Notes under the pieces: model-generated
Seen by the model: only the letters and a program-made list of their open reading frames with translations
Database searches by the model: none
Told to the model about the DNA's origin: nothing
Shown here: piece by piece, positions 40,562 through 48,920 of the stretch
Layout of the letters: every line of letters begins with the position of its first letter
How positions within the stretch are numbered: the stretch's first letter is position 1
Position numbers and translations under genes: made by a program
Assembly (NCBI GenBank): GCA_017306015.1
Contig: JAFKJK010000011.1
Span: 170,324-234,323, forward strand
Origin: Propionibacteriaceae bacterium
Lineage (GTDB): Bacteria; Actinomycetota; Actinomycetes; Propionibacteriales; Propionibacteriaceae
Length of the DNA stretch: 64,000 bases
Reading direction: 5' to 3'

Positions 40562-41260
40562 ATGAACCACAACGCCGGACGCACGCTCAGCGCCCACTCC
40601 ATCTCCAAGTCCTTCGGCGACGTCCACGCCCTCGACGGCGTCAGCATCGACATTCCCGCCGGTCAGTCGGTCTCCATCATGGGCCCGTCCGGGTCGGGCA
40701 AGTCGACGCTGCTGCACTGCCTGGCCGGCATCCTGCGTCCGGACGCCGGGGACGTGACTCTCGGCGACGAGCCCGTCTCGCTGTCCTCGGACGCCGCCCG
40801 CAGCCGGATCCGGTTGGAGCGGATGGGCTTCGTCTTCCAGGACGGCCAGCTGCTGCCCGAGCTCCCGGCCATCGAGAACGTCGCCCTGCCGCTGCTGCTG
40901 CTCGGCCGTCCCCGGGCCGAGGCGTTCGGACGGGCCGCCGACTGGCTCGCCCGGCTCGGTCTCGGCGGGCTCGAGCAGCGCCGTCCCGGCCAACTGTCCG
41001 GCGGCCAGGAGCACCGGGTCGCGATCGCGCGGGCGTTGGTCGGGAACCCGGCCGTCGTGATGGCCGACGAGCCGACCGGCGCCCTCGACCAGGCCACCGG
41101 TGCCGAGGTGATGCGGGTCCTGACCGCTGCCACGCGGGACGCCGGCGCGAGCCTCGTCGTCGTCACCCACGACACCACCGTGGCGGCCTGGTGCGAGCGG
41201 CACGTCCAGATCGTCGACGGCCGGCTGTTCGCCGACCACACCGTGGCGGCGGTGGCCTGA
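40562..41260 (+). CDS. ABC transporter ATP-binding protein (MacB/LolD-like)
   Basis: 232-residue ATPase. Walker A GPSGSGKST at 41-49, Q-loop GFVFQDGQLL, signature LSGGQEHRVAIARAL, Walker B VVMADEPTGALD and H-loop VVVTHD are all present. The SSGGQ-like signature (QEHR rather than QQQR) is a minor variant. It resembles the ATPases of FtsX/MacB-type export systems. It starts with ATG 40562, and its TGA overlaps the ATG of the permease by one base (TGATG). It is divergent from the histidine kinase, so the two-component pair may sense what this transporter handles, as in BceAB-type modules (inference). Confidence 0.95.
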   Translation: MNHNAGRTLSAHSISKSFGDVHALDGVSIDIPAGQSVSIMGPSGSGKSTLLHCLAGILRPDAGDVTLGDEPVSLSSDAARSRIRLERMGFVFQDGQLLPELPAIENVALPLLLLGRPRAEAFGRAADWLARLGLGGLEQRRPGQLSGGQEHRVAIARALVGNPAVVMADEPTGALDQATGAEVMRVLTAATRDAGASLVVVTHDTTVAAWCERHVQIVDGRLFADHTVAAVA

Positions 41261-42639
41261 TGCGCACCCTGCGACTCGCGCCGCTGCTGCTACGTGGACG
41301 GATCCGCGCCGGCCGTGGCCTGATCGACCTGATGAGCGTCGCCGCGTTCACGCTGAGCGGCTGGCTGCTGCTGGTCGTGGCCGCCGGCGTGAACGCCTTC
41401 TACCACCGGCAGCTGGTGCCCCCGCAGCCGTTCGTGGCCGCGCTCGGCGCTGGTGCGGCCGACGGGGTCTCCCAGCTGGCCTTCTGGACGATCCTGGCCG
41501 TCTGCGCAGGCGTCCTGCTGATCGTGCCAGTGCTGACGCTCGGCGCCGCGGCCGCCCGGATGGGAGCCCTGGGACGCGACCGGCGGCTCGCCGGACTGCG
41601 GCTGCTCGGGGCGTCCGGCTCCCAGGTCGTGGCGCTCAGCGCGATCGAGACCATGCTCGCCGCACTCATCGGTGCCGTCCTCGGGACGCTCGGCTATCTG
41701 GTCACGTTGCCGCTGTGGCAAGGGGTCACGTTCCAGGCGACGCCGCTCGGCGTGGGCGAGATGCTGCTGCCGGCGCCGATCATCGCCGGCGTCGCCGGGC
41801 TGCTCGTCGTGCTGGCCGCGATCAGCTCGCTCAGCGGTCTGGCCCGGCTGCGGATCTCCCCGCTGGGGGTGGCCCGCAGGCAGCCGCGGCGGGCGCTGAA
41901 GGTGTGGCGCTTCCTGGCGCTGCCGGCCGCGGTTGTGGTCTGGCTGGTGGTCGCACCGATGTTGCAGATCGCCCGCGAGCTGGCGCTCAGCGCGACGATC
42001 ATCGCCGTCGCCATGGGCATCTTCATGGGGGTGATCAACCTGATCGGGCCGTGGCTGCTACAGCTGTTCGGCGTGATCCTGACCCGCTTCGGACGCCCAT
42101 CCGTCCTGCTCGCAGGACGCCGGCTGCTGGCCGAGCCCCGGGCGGCCTGGCGGTCGGTCTCCGGCCTGGCCTTCGTCGGGTTCACCGGCGGAGCGCTGGT
42201 GTCACTGCCGGACTTCGCCGCCACCGACCCCGACCCGCTGGTCGGGATCCTCGCCGCCGATCTGCGCACCGGCACCTACCTGACCCTGGCGATCGCCTTC
42301 CTGGTCGCGGCGGCGTCCACGCTGCTCAACCAGGCTTCGGCCGTGCTGGACCGGCGCTCTGAGCTGCGGCAACTGGCCAATGTGGGCGTGCCCGTCCGGC
42401 TCCACGACCGGACGCGGCTGGTCGAGGTGGTCACGCCGGCCGCGCTCAGCGCGCTGGGCTCCGGCGGGCTGGCGGTGTTCTTCTTCGCGCTGGTGCCGAA
42501 GGTGGGTTCGCAGCAACTCGGCGTCCTGCCGTTCGCGGCGGCGCTGCTGGCCGGGATCGCGCTGGTATGGGCCGCCGGCGAAGCCTGCCGTCCGCTCGTC
42601 CGGACCGCCGTGACCGGCGTCGGCCCCCGCATCGACTGA
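41260..42639 (+). CDS. ABC transporter permease, FtsX/MacB-like
   Basis: 459-residue integral membrane protein with about eight to ten hydrophobic segments: AAFTLSGWLLLVVAAGVNAF, FWTILAVCAGVLLIVPVLTL, IETMLAALIGAVLGTLGYLV, PAPIIAGVAGLLVVLAAISSL, FLALPAAVVVWLVVAP, SATIIAVAMGIFMGVINLI and others near the C-terminus. The organisation, with long middle and duplicated halves, fits the FtsX-like permeases of the BceB/MacB type. The cognate ATPase precedes it with a one-base overlap. After the stop at 42637-42639 comes an REP-containing spacer before the convergent MFS gene. Confidence 0.88.
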   Translation: MRTLRLAPLLLRGRIRAGRGLIDLMSVAAFTLSGWLLLVVAAGVNAFYHRQLVPPQPFVAALGAGAADGVSQLAFWTILAVCAGVLLIVPVLTLGAAAARMGALGRDRRLAGLRLLGASGSQVVALSAIETMLAALIGAVLGTLGYLVTLPLWQGVTFQATPLGVGEMLLPAPIIAGVAGLLVVLAAISSLSGLARLRISPLGVARRQPRRALKVWRFLALPAAVVVWLVVAPMLQIARELALSATIIAVAMGIFMGVINLIGPWLLQLFGVILTRFGRPSVLLAGRRLLAEPRAAWRSVSGLAFVGFTGGALVSLPDFAATDPDPLVGILAADLRTGTYLTLAIAFLVAAASTLLNQASAVLDRRSELRQLANVGVPVRLHDRTRLVEVVTPAALSALGSGGLAVFFFALVPKVGSQQLGVLPFAAALLAGIALVWAAGEACRPLVRTAVTGVGPRID

Positions 42640-42961
42640 ACCCCCCGCATCGAGTGCGCGGGCCGATATCGGACGGCGAGCGTTGGACCTCCGTCCGCTG
42701 AGACCGCTGACTCGTCCGGCCGGGCTTGATCCGGGATCTCCGGTCGACCGGCTGACGGCTGGTGAGTCCGAGGTCCCGGCTTTCGCCGGGACGACGAGTG
42801 TGGCCAAGCCCGGATCCGGGCTCAGGCTCGCGCCTGGATGGCGGCGGCGGAACGGTCCCCAAGCCGGCTGATGCGCTCGGCCCGGTCGCCGGCTCTCGCC
42901 GGGACGAGTGGCCAGAGCTCGCGCCGGGACGGCGGGGGAGCGGGGTCCGACTTCACGTCCT
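42640..42961. other. Intergenic region with REP-like palindromes
   Basis: Between convergent genes. It contains GTCCCGGC-TTTC-GCCGGGAC (42773-42792), a related CCGGC-TCTC-GCCGG near 42889-42902, and the motifs CGGGCTTGATCCGGGAT and AAGCCCGGATCCGGGCT around 42720-42740 and 42807-42825. The peptide read through it on the minus strand (VVPAKAGTSD) is the familiar product of bacterial intergenic REP elements. No gene is seen. Confidence 0.75.
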
Positions 42962-44158
42962 TCAGGCGCGCTCGGCGGCGGTCGGCAGGGGCTTCGCCGC
43001 CGGGACGACGGCGAGGGCGATCAGCGAGATGGCGCCGACGACCAGCAACGCGTGCAGGACGCCGAAGTGGTCGCCGAGGAAGCCCAGCAGCGGCGGGCCG
43101 GCGAGGAACGCGCCGTAGCCGATCGTGGTCACCACGCTCAGCCGCATCGGTGCCCGGGCCGGGTCGTCCGCCGCGGCGGACATCCCCACCGGGAAGCCGA
43201 GGCTCGCGCCGAGACCCCAGATCGCCGTGCCGACGAAGGCGAGCGTGGGCCCGCCGAAGACCACCAGCAGGCAGCCGATCACGGCGGCCCCGAACAGGAT
43301 CCGCAGCACCGGGACGCGGCCGTACCGGTCGAGCAGCTTGGTGCCGAGGATCCGTCCGGCGGTCATGAAGGACAGGAACACCGCCAGCGCGACGACCCCG
43401 ACGGCGTTGGGGTAGCCGTGACCCTCGACGAAGGCGACCGCCATCCAGTCGTTGGCCGTCCCTTCGGCGAACGCGGCGGCGAGCACGACCAGGCCGACCA
43501 GCAGCGTCCGCGGCTCCAGCCACGCCGAGCGGGCCTTGACGGCCGGTCGTGCGGCCGCGTCCTCGCCGTCGCCGAAGGCGGGCAGGAACTGTGCCGTCCC
43601 CCAGAACACCGCGACGAGGCTGAGCACGGACACCACCGCGAGGTGCGCCACCACCGGGACGTGCAGTGCGGTCATCGCAGCACCGATCAGGGCCGCCACC
43701 ACGGTCGCGCCGCTGAACGCCGCGTGGAACCACGGCATGATCGCCCGGCCGAGGGCACGTTCGATGTTGGTGCCCTCGAAGTTCTGGGCGACGTCCCACG
43801 TCCCGCCGCCGAGGCCCATCAGGAACAACCCGGGCATCACCAGGTACATCGACACGTGGGCCTGCACGGCCAACCCGGCGAGGAACAGCCCGACCAGGGC
43901 GACGCTCGCGCCGAGCCGGACGGTAGTCGCAGCGCCCAACCGATTCGCCACCCGTCCAGCAGTCGGCAGGCCGAGCATCGAGCCGACCGAGACGGCCAGC
44001 AGCATGATGCCGAGCTGGCCTGCGGTGAGATCGAGCAGCGCCTTGACGTCCGGAACCCGCGACATCCACGACGCCATCAGCACGCCGCTGATGGCGAAGA
44101 CGACGAGGTCGCCGTTCCGGGCGGCGGTGGTACGGCGTTCGGTGACGACGGTGGTCAT
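42962..44158 (-). CDS. MFS transporter
   Basis: 398-residue major facilitator with 12 predicted TM segments, similar to the DHA1-like or YbjJ/inner-membrane sugar MFS groups. N-terminus NGDLVVFAISGVLMASWMSRVPDVKALL and the loop TAGRVANRLGAATTVRLG (motif A position) are visible, then MGLGGGTWDVAQNFEGTNIERALG and DDPARAPMRLSVVTTIGYGAFLAGPPLLGFLGDHFGVLHALL, typical of the YbjJ-like group. GGAGATCACC is the ribosome binding site. It is divergent from the TerC gene. Substrate unknown. Confidence 0.88.
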   Translation of the reverse strand: MTTVVTERRTTAARNGDLVVFAISGVLMASWMSRVPDVKALLDLTAGQLGIMLLAVSVGSMLGLPTAGRVANRLGAATTVRLGASVALVGLFLAGLAVQAHVSMYLVMPGLFLMGLGGGTWDVAQNFEGTNIERALGRAIMPWFHAAFSGATVVAALIGAAMTALHVPVVAHLAVVSVLSLVAVFWGTAQFLPAFGDGEDAAARPAVKARSAWLEPRTLLVGLVVLAAAFAEGTANDWMAVAFVEGHGYPNAVGVVALAVFLSFMTAGRILGTKLLDRYGRVPVLRILFGAAVIGCLLVVFGGPTLAFVGTAIWGLGASLGFPVGMSAAADDPARAPMRLSVVTTIGYGAFLAGPPLLGFLGDHFGVLHALLVVGAISLIALAVVPAAKPLPTAAERA

Positions 44159-44224
44159 GGTGATCTCCGGGACGGAAGGGCGGTTCCCCGCACGGTATCA
44201 ACCGAGGAGGCGTTCGCGACAGTG

Positions 44225-44247
44225 AAATCCTAACATTGCTAGGTTTT
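44225..44247. promoter_or_regulatory. Operator-like inverted repeat
   Basis: AAATCCTA (44225-44232), 7 bp, TAGGTTTT (44240-44247): 8-bp arms with one mismatch, in the divergent spacer between the MFS gene and the TerC gene. The bound protein is unknown. Confidence 0.4.
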
Positions 44248-44292
44248 CAGTTCGAACAGGCAACCCGATGCCGCCGTCCCGTACACTCGGAC

Positions 44293-44388
44293 GCCTGAGG
44301 GGAGTACTTCGCAAGCCACTCGGGGTCAGTCCGGACGCGATCGCGTCCTCCCGGTGCGCCTGGCGACAGGTGAAGGAGACCTCACGCA
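44293..44388 (+). promoter_or_regulatory. yybP-ykoY-type (manganese) riboswitch upstream of terC
   Basis: The leader contains the family's conserved parts: GAGGGGAGTA at the 5' side and GAAGGAGACCTCA at the 3' side. GCCTGAGG (44293-44300) can pair with CCTCACGC (44380-44387) as P1, with one mismatch, enclosing a GC-rich helix around GGACGCGATCGCGTCC. yybP-ykoY elements sense Mn2+ and are well known before TerC/Alx-family genes. The gene start follows about 27 bp later, so ligand binding could control transcription or translation. Confidence 0.75.
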
Positions 44389-44414
44389 CCATGGTTCGTG
44401 AGAGAGGCTGCCCT

Positions 44415-45398
44415 GTGACCAACCCCGTGCTCGAGATCGCCATCGGCTCCCCGGAGCTGTGGGCGATCAGCATCGCCGGCATCGCCGCGCTGTTCGTGCT
44501 CGACTTCGTCCTCACCCGCAAGCCGCACGAGGTCTCGATGCGTGAGGCGATCGGCTGGTCGGCGTTCTACATCGCGCTGCCGCTGGCCTTCGGCGTCTGG
44601 ATCTGGACGATGTTCGGCTCCCAGCGCGGCCTGGAGTTCTACGCCGGCTACCTGGTCGAGAAGTCGCTGAGCGTCGACAACCTGTTCGTGTTCATGCTGC
44701 TGCTGGCGTCCTTCGCGGTCCCGCGGGAACTGCAGCAGCGCGTCCTGCTGATCGGGGTCGCCGGCGCCCTGGTGCTGCGCGGCGTGTTCATCGCCCTCGG
44801 CGCGGCGATGCTGGCCAACTTCGCCTGGACGTTCCTGTTGTTCGGCGCGATCCTCCTTGTCACCGCGGTGAAGGTGCTGCGGGACGCGATCAGTCCCGCC
44901 GACCACGAGATCGACCCGGGCAAGCTGCGGATCGTCCGGCTCGTCCGCCGGTTCGCCCCGGTGACGGACGGCTACCGCGGCCCGCGGATGAGCGTGGTCG
45001 AGGACGGCCGTCGCGCGATCACCCCGCTGGCGCTGGCCACCCTGGCGATTCTGGGGACGGACGTGGTGTTCGCCGTCGACTCCGTCCCCGCCGTGTTCGG
45101 GATCACCGGGGACGCGTACCTGGTCTTCATCACCAACGCCTTCGCCCTGCTCGGCCTGCGGGCGCTCTACTTCGTGCTGGAGGGGGCGCTGTCCTCGCTG
45201 GTGCACCTGGGCTTCGGGCTGGCGGCGATCCTGGCGTTCATCGGCGTCAAGCTGGTGCTGCACTGGGCGCACGGCATCTGGTCGTGGCTGCCGGTGGTGG
45301 ACACGCTGGTCTCGCTCGGGGTGATCGTGGGCATCCTGGCGACCGTCGTGACGACGAGCCTGATCGCGACCCGGCGGACGCGGAAGGCTGCGGCCTGA
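44415..45398 (+). CDS. TerC-family membrane protein (Alx/MeeF-like Mn2+ exporter)
   Basis: 327-residue protein with about nine TM segments. Conserved TerC motifs: EKSLSVDNLFVFMLLLASF near 80-98 with the Asp-Asn pair in TM3, LGTDVVFAVDSVPAVFGITGD near 214-234, and FGLAAILAFIGVKLVLHW. Relatives (Alx in E. coli, MeeF/TerC in Bacillus) export or handle Mn2+, which fits the manganese riboswitch in the leader. GTG 44415 is preferred because GAGAGAGG lies just upstream; ATG 44391 would start inside the riboswitch end. It ends 19 bp from the convergent rhomboid gene. Confidence 0.92.
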   Translation: MTNPVLEIAIGSPELWAISIAGIAALFVLDFVLTRKPHEVSMREAIGWSAFYIALPLAFGVWIWTMFGSQRGLEFYAGYLVEKSLSVDNLFVFMLLLASFAVPRELQQRVLLIGVAGALVLRGVFIALGAAMLANFAWTFLLFGAILLVTAVKVLRDAISPADHEIDPGKLRIVRLVRRFAPVTDGYRGPRMSVVEDGRRAITPLALATLAILGTDVVFAVDSVPAVFGITGDAYLVFITNAFALLGLRALYFVLEGALSSLVHLGFGLAAILAFIGVKLVLHWAHGIWSWLPVVDTLVSLGVIVGILATVVTTSLIATRRTRKAAA

Positions 45399-45417
45399 CC
45401 GGTGCCGACGGGCTGGA

Positions 45418-46248
45418 TCAGCCCAGTTGCGCCGCCCGCAGCGCGATCAGGATCAGGGACGCGGCGAGGATCCCGCCCAGCCCGGCCAGCTGCAGCCGGC
45501 TGCGGTTCTCCCGCGGGGTGTAGACGATCACGAAGGTGGTCAGCAGTCCGCCGATCAGGCCGCCGATGTGGGCCTGCCAGGAGATCCCGCTGACCACGAA
45601 GGTGAAGACCAGGTTGATCCCGAGCCAGGTCAGCACGTTCCGGACGTCGCCCCGGATCTTCAGCACGATGATCAGCAGCGAGCCGATCAGGCCGAAGATC
45701 GCACCGGACGCACCGAGCGTGAGCGTCTGCGGATCGGAGAACCACATCACCGCCACCGAGCCCGTCAGCGCGGAGATCAGGTAGACGGCCAGGAAGCGGG
45801 TCCGTCCCAGTGCCCGCTCCAGCGGCGGCCCGAGGAACCACAGCGAGAGCATGTTCACACCCAGATGCAGGATCTCCTGGTGGGTGAAGGCGCTGGTCAG
45901 CGGCTGCAGCCAGAACCCGCCACCGACCAGCTGGGGGATCAGCGACAGGTAGGCCAGCAGGAGCCCGCGCATCGGGGTGAAGTTCAGCAGCGCCCAGACC
46001 ACGGCGTTGATCGCGATCAGCGCGATCGTCGTGGTGGACGGATTCCGCGACAGCCGGCCGCCGTAGGGCAGCTGGCCCTGGCGCGTCTGCTTCGCGCCCT
46101 CCCGGACACACTCGGGGCACTGGAAGCCGACCGCCGCGCTGATCATGCACTCGCCGCAGATCGGCCGTCCGCAGCGCTGGCAGGAGATGTAGGTGCCGCG
46201 GTCGGGATGTCGGTAGCACGCCATCGCCATCGGTGGCTGCTGGGTCAT
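45418..46248 (-). CDS. Rhomboid-family intramembrane serine protease with N-terminal zinc-finger-like motif
   Basis: 276-residue membrane protease. Residues 11-50 have the pattern C-x11-C-x2-C...C-x2-C...C-x2-C (CQRCGRP, CGEC, CPECVREG), a small zinc-ribbon/B-box-like domain common in actinobacterial rhomboids. The rhomboid core shows HLGVNMLSLWFLG, the catalytic Ser181 in GASGAIFGL and the catalytic His about residue 233 in SWQAHIGGLIGG, with six TM helices. ATG 46248 follows TAGTCT (46261-46256) by seven bases, a probable leaderless start. It is divergent from the patatin-like gene. Confidence 0.93.
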   Translation of the reverse strand: MTQQPPMAMACYRHPDRGTYISCQRCGRPICGECMISAAVGFQCPECVREGAKQTRQGQLPYGGRLSRNPSTTTIALIAINAVVWALLNFTPMRGLLLAYLSLIPQLVGGGFWLQPLTSAFTHQEILHLGVNMLSLWFLGPPLERALGRTRFLAVYLISALTGSVAVMWFSDPQTLTLGASGAIFGLIGSLLIIVLKIRGDVRNVLTWLGINLVFTFVVSGISWQAHIGGLIGGLLTTFVIVYTPRENRSRLQLAGLGGILAASLILIALRAAQLG

Positions 46249-46410
46249 GTCGGCAAGACTACCGGGCTGCGTGCGCGTCCCCCTTCCGACAATCCTCCGC
46301 CGGCCCACGCCTCGTCCCCGGCGGCCTGGTCACTCCAGCACCGTGAAGGCGACGCCGAGTGCGTGACCGCGGACAACCCGTCGAAGCCGCGGGCGAGCAA
46401 CAATGGGGAC

Positions 46411-47382
46411 GTGAAGAGGGTGGCACTGGTTCTCGGCTCGGGCGGCGCGCGAGGGTATGCGCACATCGGGGCGCTTCAGGTGCTGGCCGAGCGCGGCTAC
46501 GAGGTGGTCGCGGTCGCCGGGACGTCCATGGGCGCGGTGATCGGCGGGCTGTACGCCGCCGGCAAGCTGGACGAGTACGCCGACTGGGTGCTGACGCTGT
46601 CGCAGCGGGACGTCCGCCGGCTCCTCGATCCCGTCCTGCCGGGGCCGGGCCTGCTCAAGCTCGAGCGGGTGATCGGCCGGGTCAGCGAGATGCTCGAAGG
46701 AGCCCTGATCGAGGAGTTGCCGATCCCGTTCACCGCGGTCGCCGCCGATGTCGGGGCGCAGCGCGAGGTGTGGTTCACCTCCGGGCCGGTGGACGTGGCG
46801 ATCCGGGCGTCGGTGGCGATCCCCGGCGTGGTCACCCCGATCATGGTCAACGGACGGCTGCTGGTCGACGGCGGCGTGATGAACCCCGTCCCGATGGAGC
46901 CGGTGATCGGGGTGGACGCCGACTTCACCCTCGCGGTCAGCCTCAGCGGGCCGAAGGAGCGGGACCGGCTCCGCAACTCGCCGGCAAAGGAGAGCGCGGC
47001 CGAGCGGCCGCCGAACGAGTGGCTCGACCGGTTCACCAGGTCCGCCGCCGGAGTGTGGGAGAACGAGTTCGTCGCCTCGATCCTGTCCCGCTTCAGCCGG
47101 GACGCCGAGCCGGAGCCGACCCACCCCGCGTTCGAGCCACCGCCGCCGGGACTCGGACTGACCGACGTGGCCACCATGTCCCTGGACACGATGAGCGCCC
47201 TGATCAACCGGTTCCGGCTGGCCGCGCAGCCCCCGGACGTCCTGGTCGAGGTGCCCGGAGACGCCGCCAGGACGCTCGACTTCCACCGCGCCCACGAGTT
47301 GATCGACCTCGGACGGAGGCTGACGGTGAGAGCATTGGATCACTTCGAGGCGGGCCTGATCGAGGCAGACGACCCGTCCTGA
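46411..47382 (+). CDS. Patatin-like phospholipase/esterase
   Basis: 323-residue serine hydrolase of the patatin family. The oxyanion motif GSGGARGYAHIGAL follows the start, the nucleophile Ser39 is in GTSMGAVIGGLYAAG, and the dyad Asp153 is in DGGVMNPVP. This makes it like the bacterial RssA/YlbK group. GTG 46411 is taken as start because the family begins just before VALVLGSGG; an in-frame GTG at 46363 is possible and an AACAAT box lies six bases before 46411. The C-terminal 100 residues are charged and unlike the catalytic domain. Convergent with the DinB-like gene. Confidence 0.9.
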   Translation: MKRVALVLGSGGARGYAHIGALQVLAERGYEVVAVAGTSMGAVIGGLYAAGKLDEYADWVLTLSQRDVRRLLDPVLPGPGLLKLERVIGRVSEMLEGALIEELPIPFTAVAADVGAQREVWFTSGPVDVAIRASVAIPGVVTPIMVNGRLLVDGGVMNPVPMEPVIGVDADFTLAVSLSGPKERDRLRNSPAKESAAERPPNEWLDRFTRSAAGVWENEFVASILSRFSRDAEPEPTHPAFEPPPPGLGLTDVATMSLDTMSALINRFRLAAQPPDVLVEVPGDAARTLDFHRAHELIDLGRRLTVRALDHFEAGLIEADDPS

Positions 47383-47400
47383 GGCGCTGGGCTCCGTTGC

Positions 47401-47445
47401 GGGAGCGGCGGCTGTCGGATCCGGAATCCGCCGGCCGTCGCTCCC
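47401..47445. terminator. Imperfect hairpin between convergent genes
   Basis: GGGAGCGGCGG and CCGTCGCTCCC pair with one mismatch, with an inner GGATCCGGAATCC region. It lies between the patatin-like gene and the DinB-like gene and could terminate both. There is no T-run. Confidence 0.45.
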
Positions 47446-47485
47446 ACGACGGCTAACCGACTGATGAGTCGAGGGTGGGCCGGGC

Positions 47486-48172
47486 TCAGCCGCGGACGTC
47501 CCACAGGTGGTGGACGAGGTCGTGAAGCTCGTACCGGCCGAGGGTCTCGACCGTGAAGACGGTCCCGTTGCTGCGGCGTCCGGGACGCTCCCACTCGTCC
47601 GCGCGGACCTTGGCCCACGACGCGGCGTGCAACTCGGCGGCGTCCAGGATCTCGCCGGCCACCGTTGCCGGGTCGGCGTCCCAGTAGCGCTCGGCGATCG
47701 CGGTCGCGTCCTGATCCCAGTTCTCGAACTTGGGACTCGTCTGGGTGCGCATCAGGGCCAGCCGCTGGTCGAACAGCCGCAGCACGTCGCGGACGTGGCA
47801 GCCGTACTCCAGCGGCGACCACACCTGCGGACTCGGCCGCACGGACGCGTCCTCACGCGCCAGCGTGTCCGGCCACGGTGCGGCAGCCTGCCGTACCAGC
47901 GTGGCGAAGTCCTCGCGGTGGAGCGTCCCCGCCGCGAAGCCGCACTCGGGGCAGGCGCGCTCGAGCACCCACGTCCAGTCCTTGCTGTCGGGCTCGGGGG
48001 TGGGGGGTTCGAGACGGTTCGGCACCCTGAGCACCACCTTTCCTGAATCGAGGTTCATCGGCTTGGGGCCGGTGCCACCGGCGTCCGCTTCGACGACCAG
48101 GATCTTGTCCAGGTCGCGCTGCTCCCGCAGGTGCTTCAGCCCCGGTTGGAACAGCTCGAAGAAGTCGCTCAC
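47486..48172 (-). CDS. DinB-like protein with N-terminal extension
   Basis: 228-residue protein. Residues 1-50 are a short module (FFELFQPGLKHLREQRDLDKI, then SGKVVLRVP) that I do not recognise by name. A CPECGF motif near residue 74 follows. From there to the end is a DinB/mycothiol-dependent-isomerase-like four-helix fold: WSPLEYGCHVRDVLRLFDQRLAL, then ERYWDADPATVAGEILDAAE and YELHDLVHHLWDVRG, with His residues placed as in the metal triad. DinB proteins of actinobacteria often act as mycothiol- or bacillithiol-dependent transferases. GTG 48172 is three bases after the stop of the DUF2199 gene, so both are in one operon. Confidence 0.82.
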   Translation of the reverse strand: MSDFFELFQPGLKHLREQRDLDKILVVEADAGGTGPKPMNLDSGKVVLRVPNRLEPPTPEPDSKDWTWVLERACPECGFAAGTLHREDFATLVRQAAAPWPDTLAREDASVRPSPQVWSPLEYGCHVRDVLRLFDQRLALMRTQTSPKFENWDQDATAIAERYWDADPATVAGEILDAAELHAASWAKVRADEWERPGRRSNGTVFTVETLGRYELHDLVHHLWDVRG

Positions 48173-48175
48173 ACC

Positions 48176-48703
48176 TCAATGATGCAGCAGGCAGGCGAAC
48201 TCGGCGGCGCGGTGCAGGTCGACCCCGTCCCGCTGCTCGGTGGCGAGCTCGTGGCTCGATCCCGGTGAGACCATCAGCAGCGGAGCGTCGCCGACGTCCC
48301 GGGTGTAGACGATCACCGGCAGCCCGGACGTGGGCTCCTGGTAAGGCAGTTCGGTCGCCAGCCGGCCGGTCAGCGGCGGGCTCGCGGCTCGGTTCACGTC
48401 GCTCCAGGTGCAGGCGACGGACCTCATCGACGCCTCGTCCAGCTCCACCCAGGCCGACCAGGTGAACGACTCGGACGCGATGTCGGTCAGCGGGAGCTGG
48501 AGGTGCCCGCGGACGAAGTAGCGGATGAGGCCTCCACTAGGGAGGATGCAGACGTCCGGGGTGAGCTCGGCCTCGAGGCGTTCGCCCTCGCTGACCCGCG
48601 CCCACGCGTCCGGGGCGGTGGGACCGAGGATGGTGGCGACGTCGCTGTGCACAACCTCACAGGTCGTGCACGAGGTCCGGGATGTGCCGGAGAGGCGAGC
48701 CAT
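48176..48703 (-). CDS. DUF2199-family protein
   Basis: 175-residue cytoplasmic protein. The pattern FVRGHLQLPLTDIASESFTWSAWVELDE followed by LATELPYQEPTSGLPVIVYTRDVGDAPLLMV and LATEQRDGVDL fits the DUF2199 family. Its function is unknown. The N-terminal CTTCEVVHSD hints at a metal-binding Cys pair. ATG 48703 has CATGAT six bases upstream, a possible leaderless start. It overlaps none of its neighbours; the DinB-like gene follows three bases after its stop. Confidence 0.8.
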   Translation of the reverse strand: MARLSGTSRTSCTTCEVVHSDVATILGPTAPDAWARVSEGERLEAELTPDVCILPSGGLIRYFVRGHLQLPLTDIASESFTWSAWVELDEASMRSVACTWSDVNRAASPPLTGRLATELPYQEPTSGLPVIVYTRDVGDAPLLMVSPGSSHELATEQRDGVDLHRAAEFACLLHH

Positions 48704-48920
48704 GGCGTCATCATGCTCCCTGCACGCTCCGCCCCGCGGCGAAACCGGAGAAACCTACCCGCTCGCCGTCCTGGGGGTGGGCCGGGGGTTGGGCGCCTCG
48801 GAGGGGACGGACGGAGGTCGCACGCGGCACGGACGGAGGTGGCACGGCGGACGGAGGCGTTCGGGAGATCCGGGTCCGGCCGAGGCTCTCACGCGGGACG
48901 GCTCAGGGTGGGCGGGCCGA

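Noticed and set aside
44371..44388. T-box or TPP riboswitch
   Set aside because: The conserved GAGGGGAGTA...GGAGACCTCA pattern fits yybP-ykoY; there is no T-box TGG motif and no CTGAGA of the thi-box.
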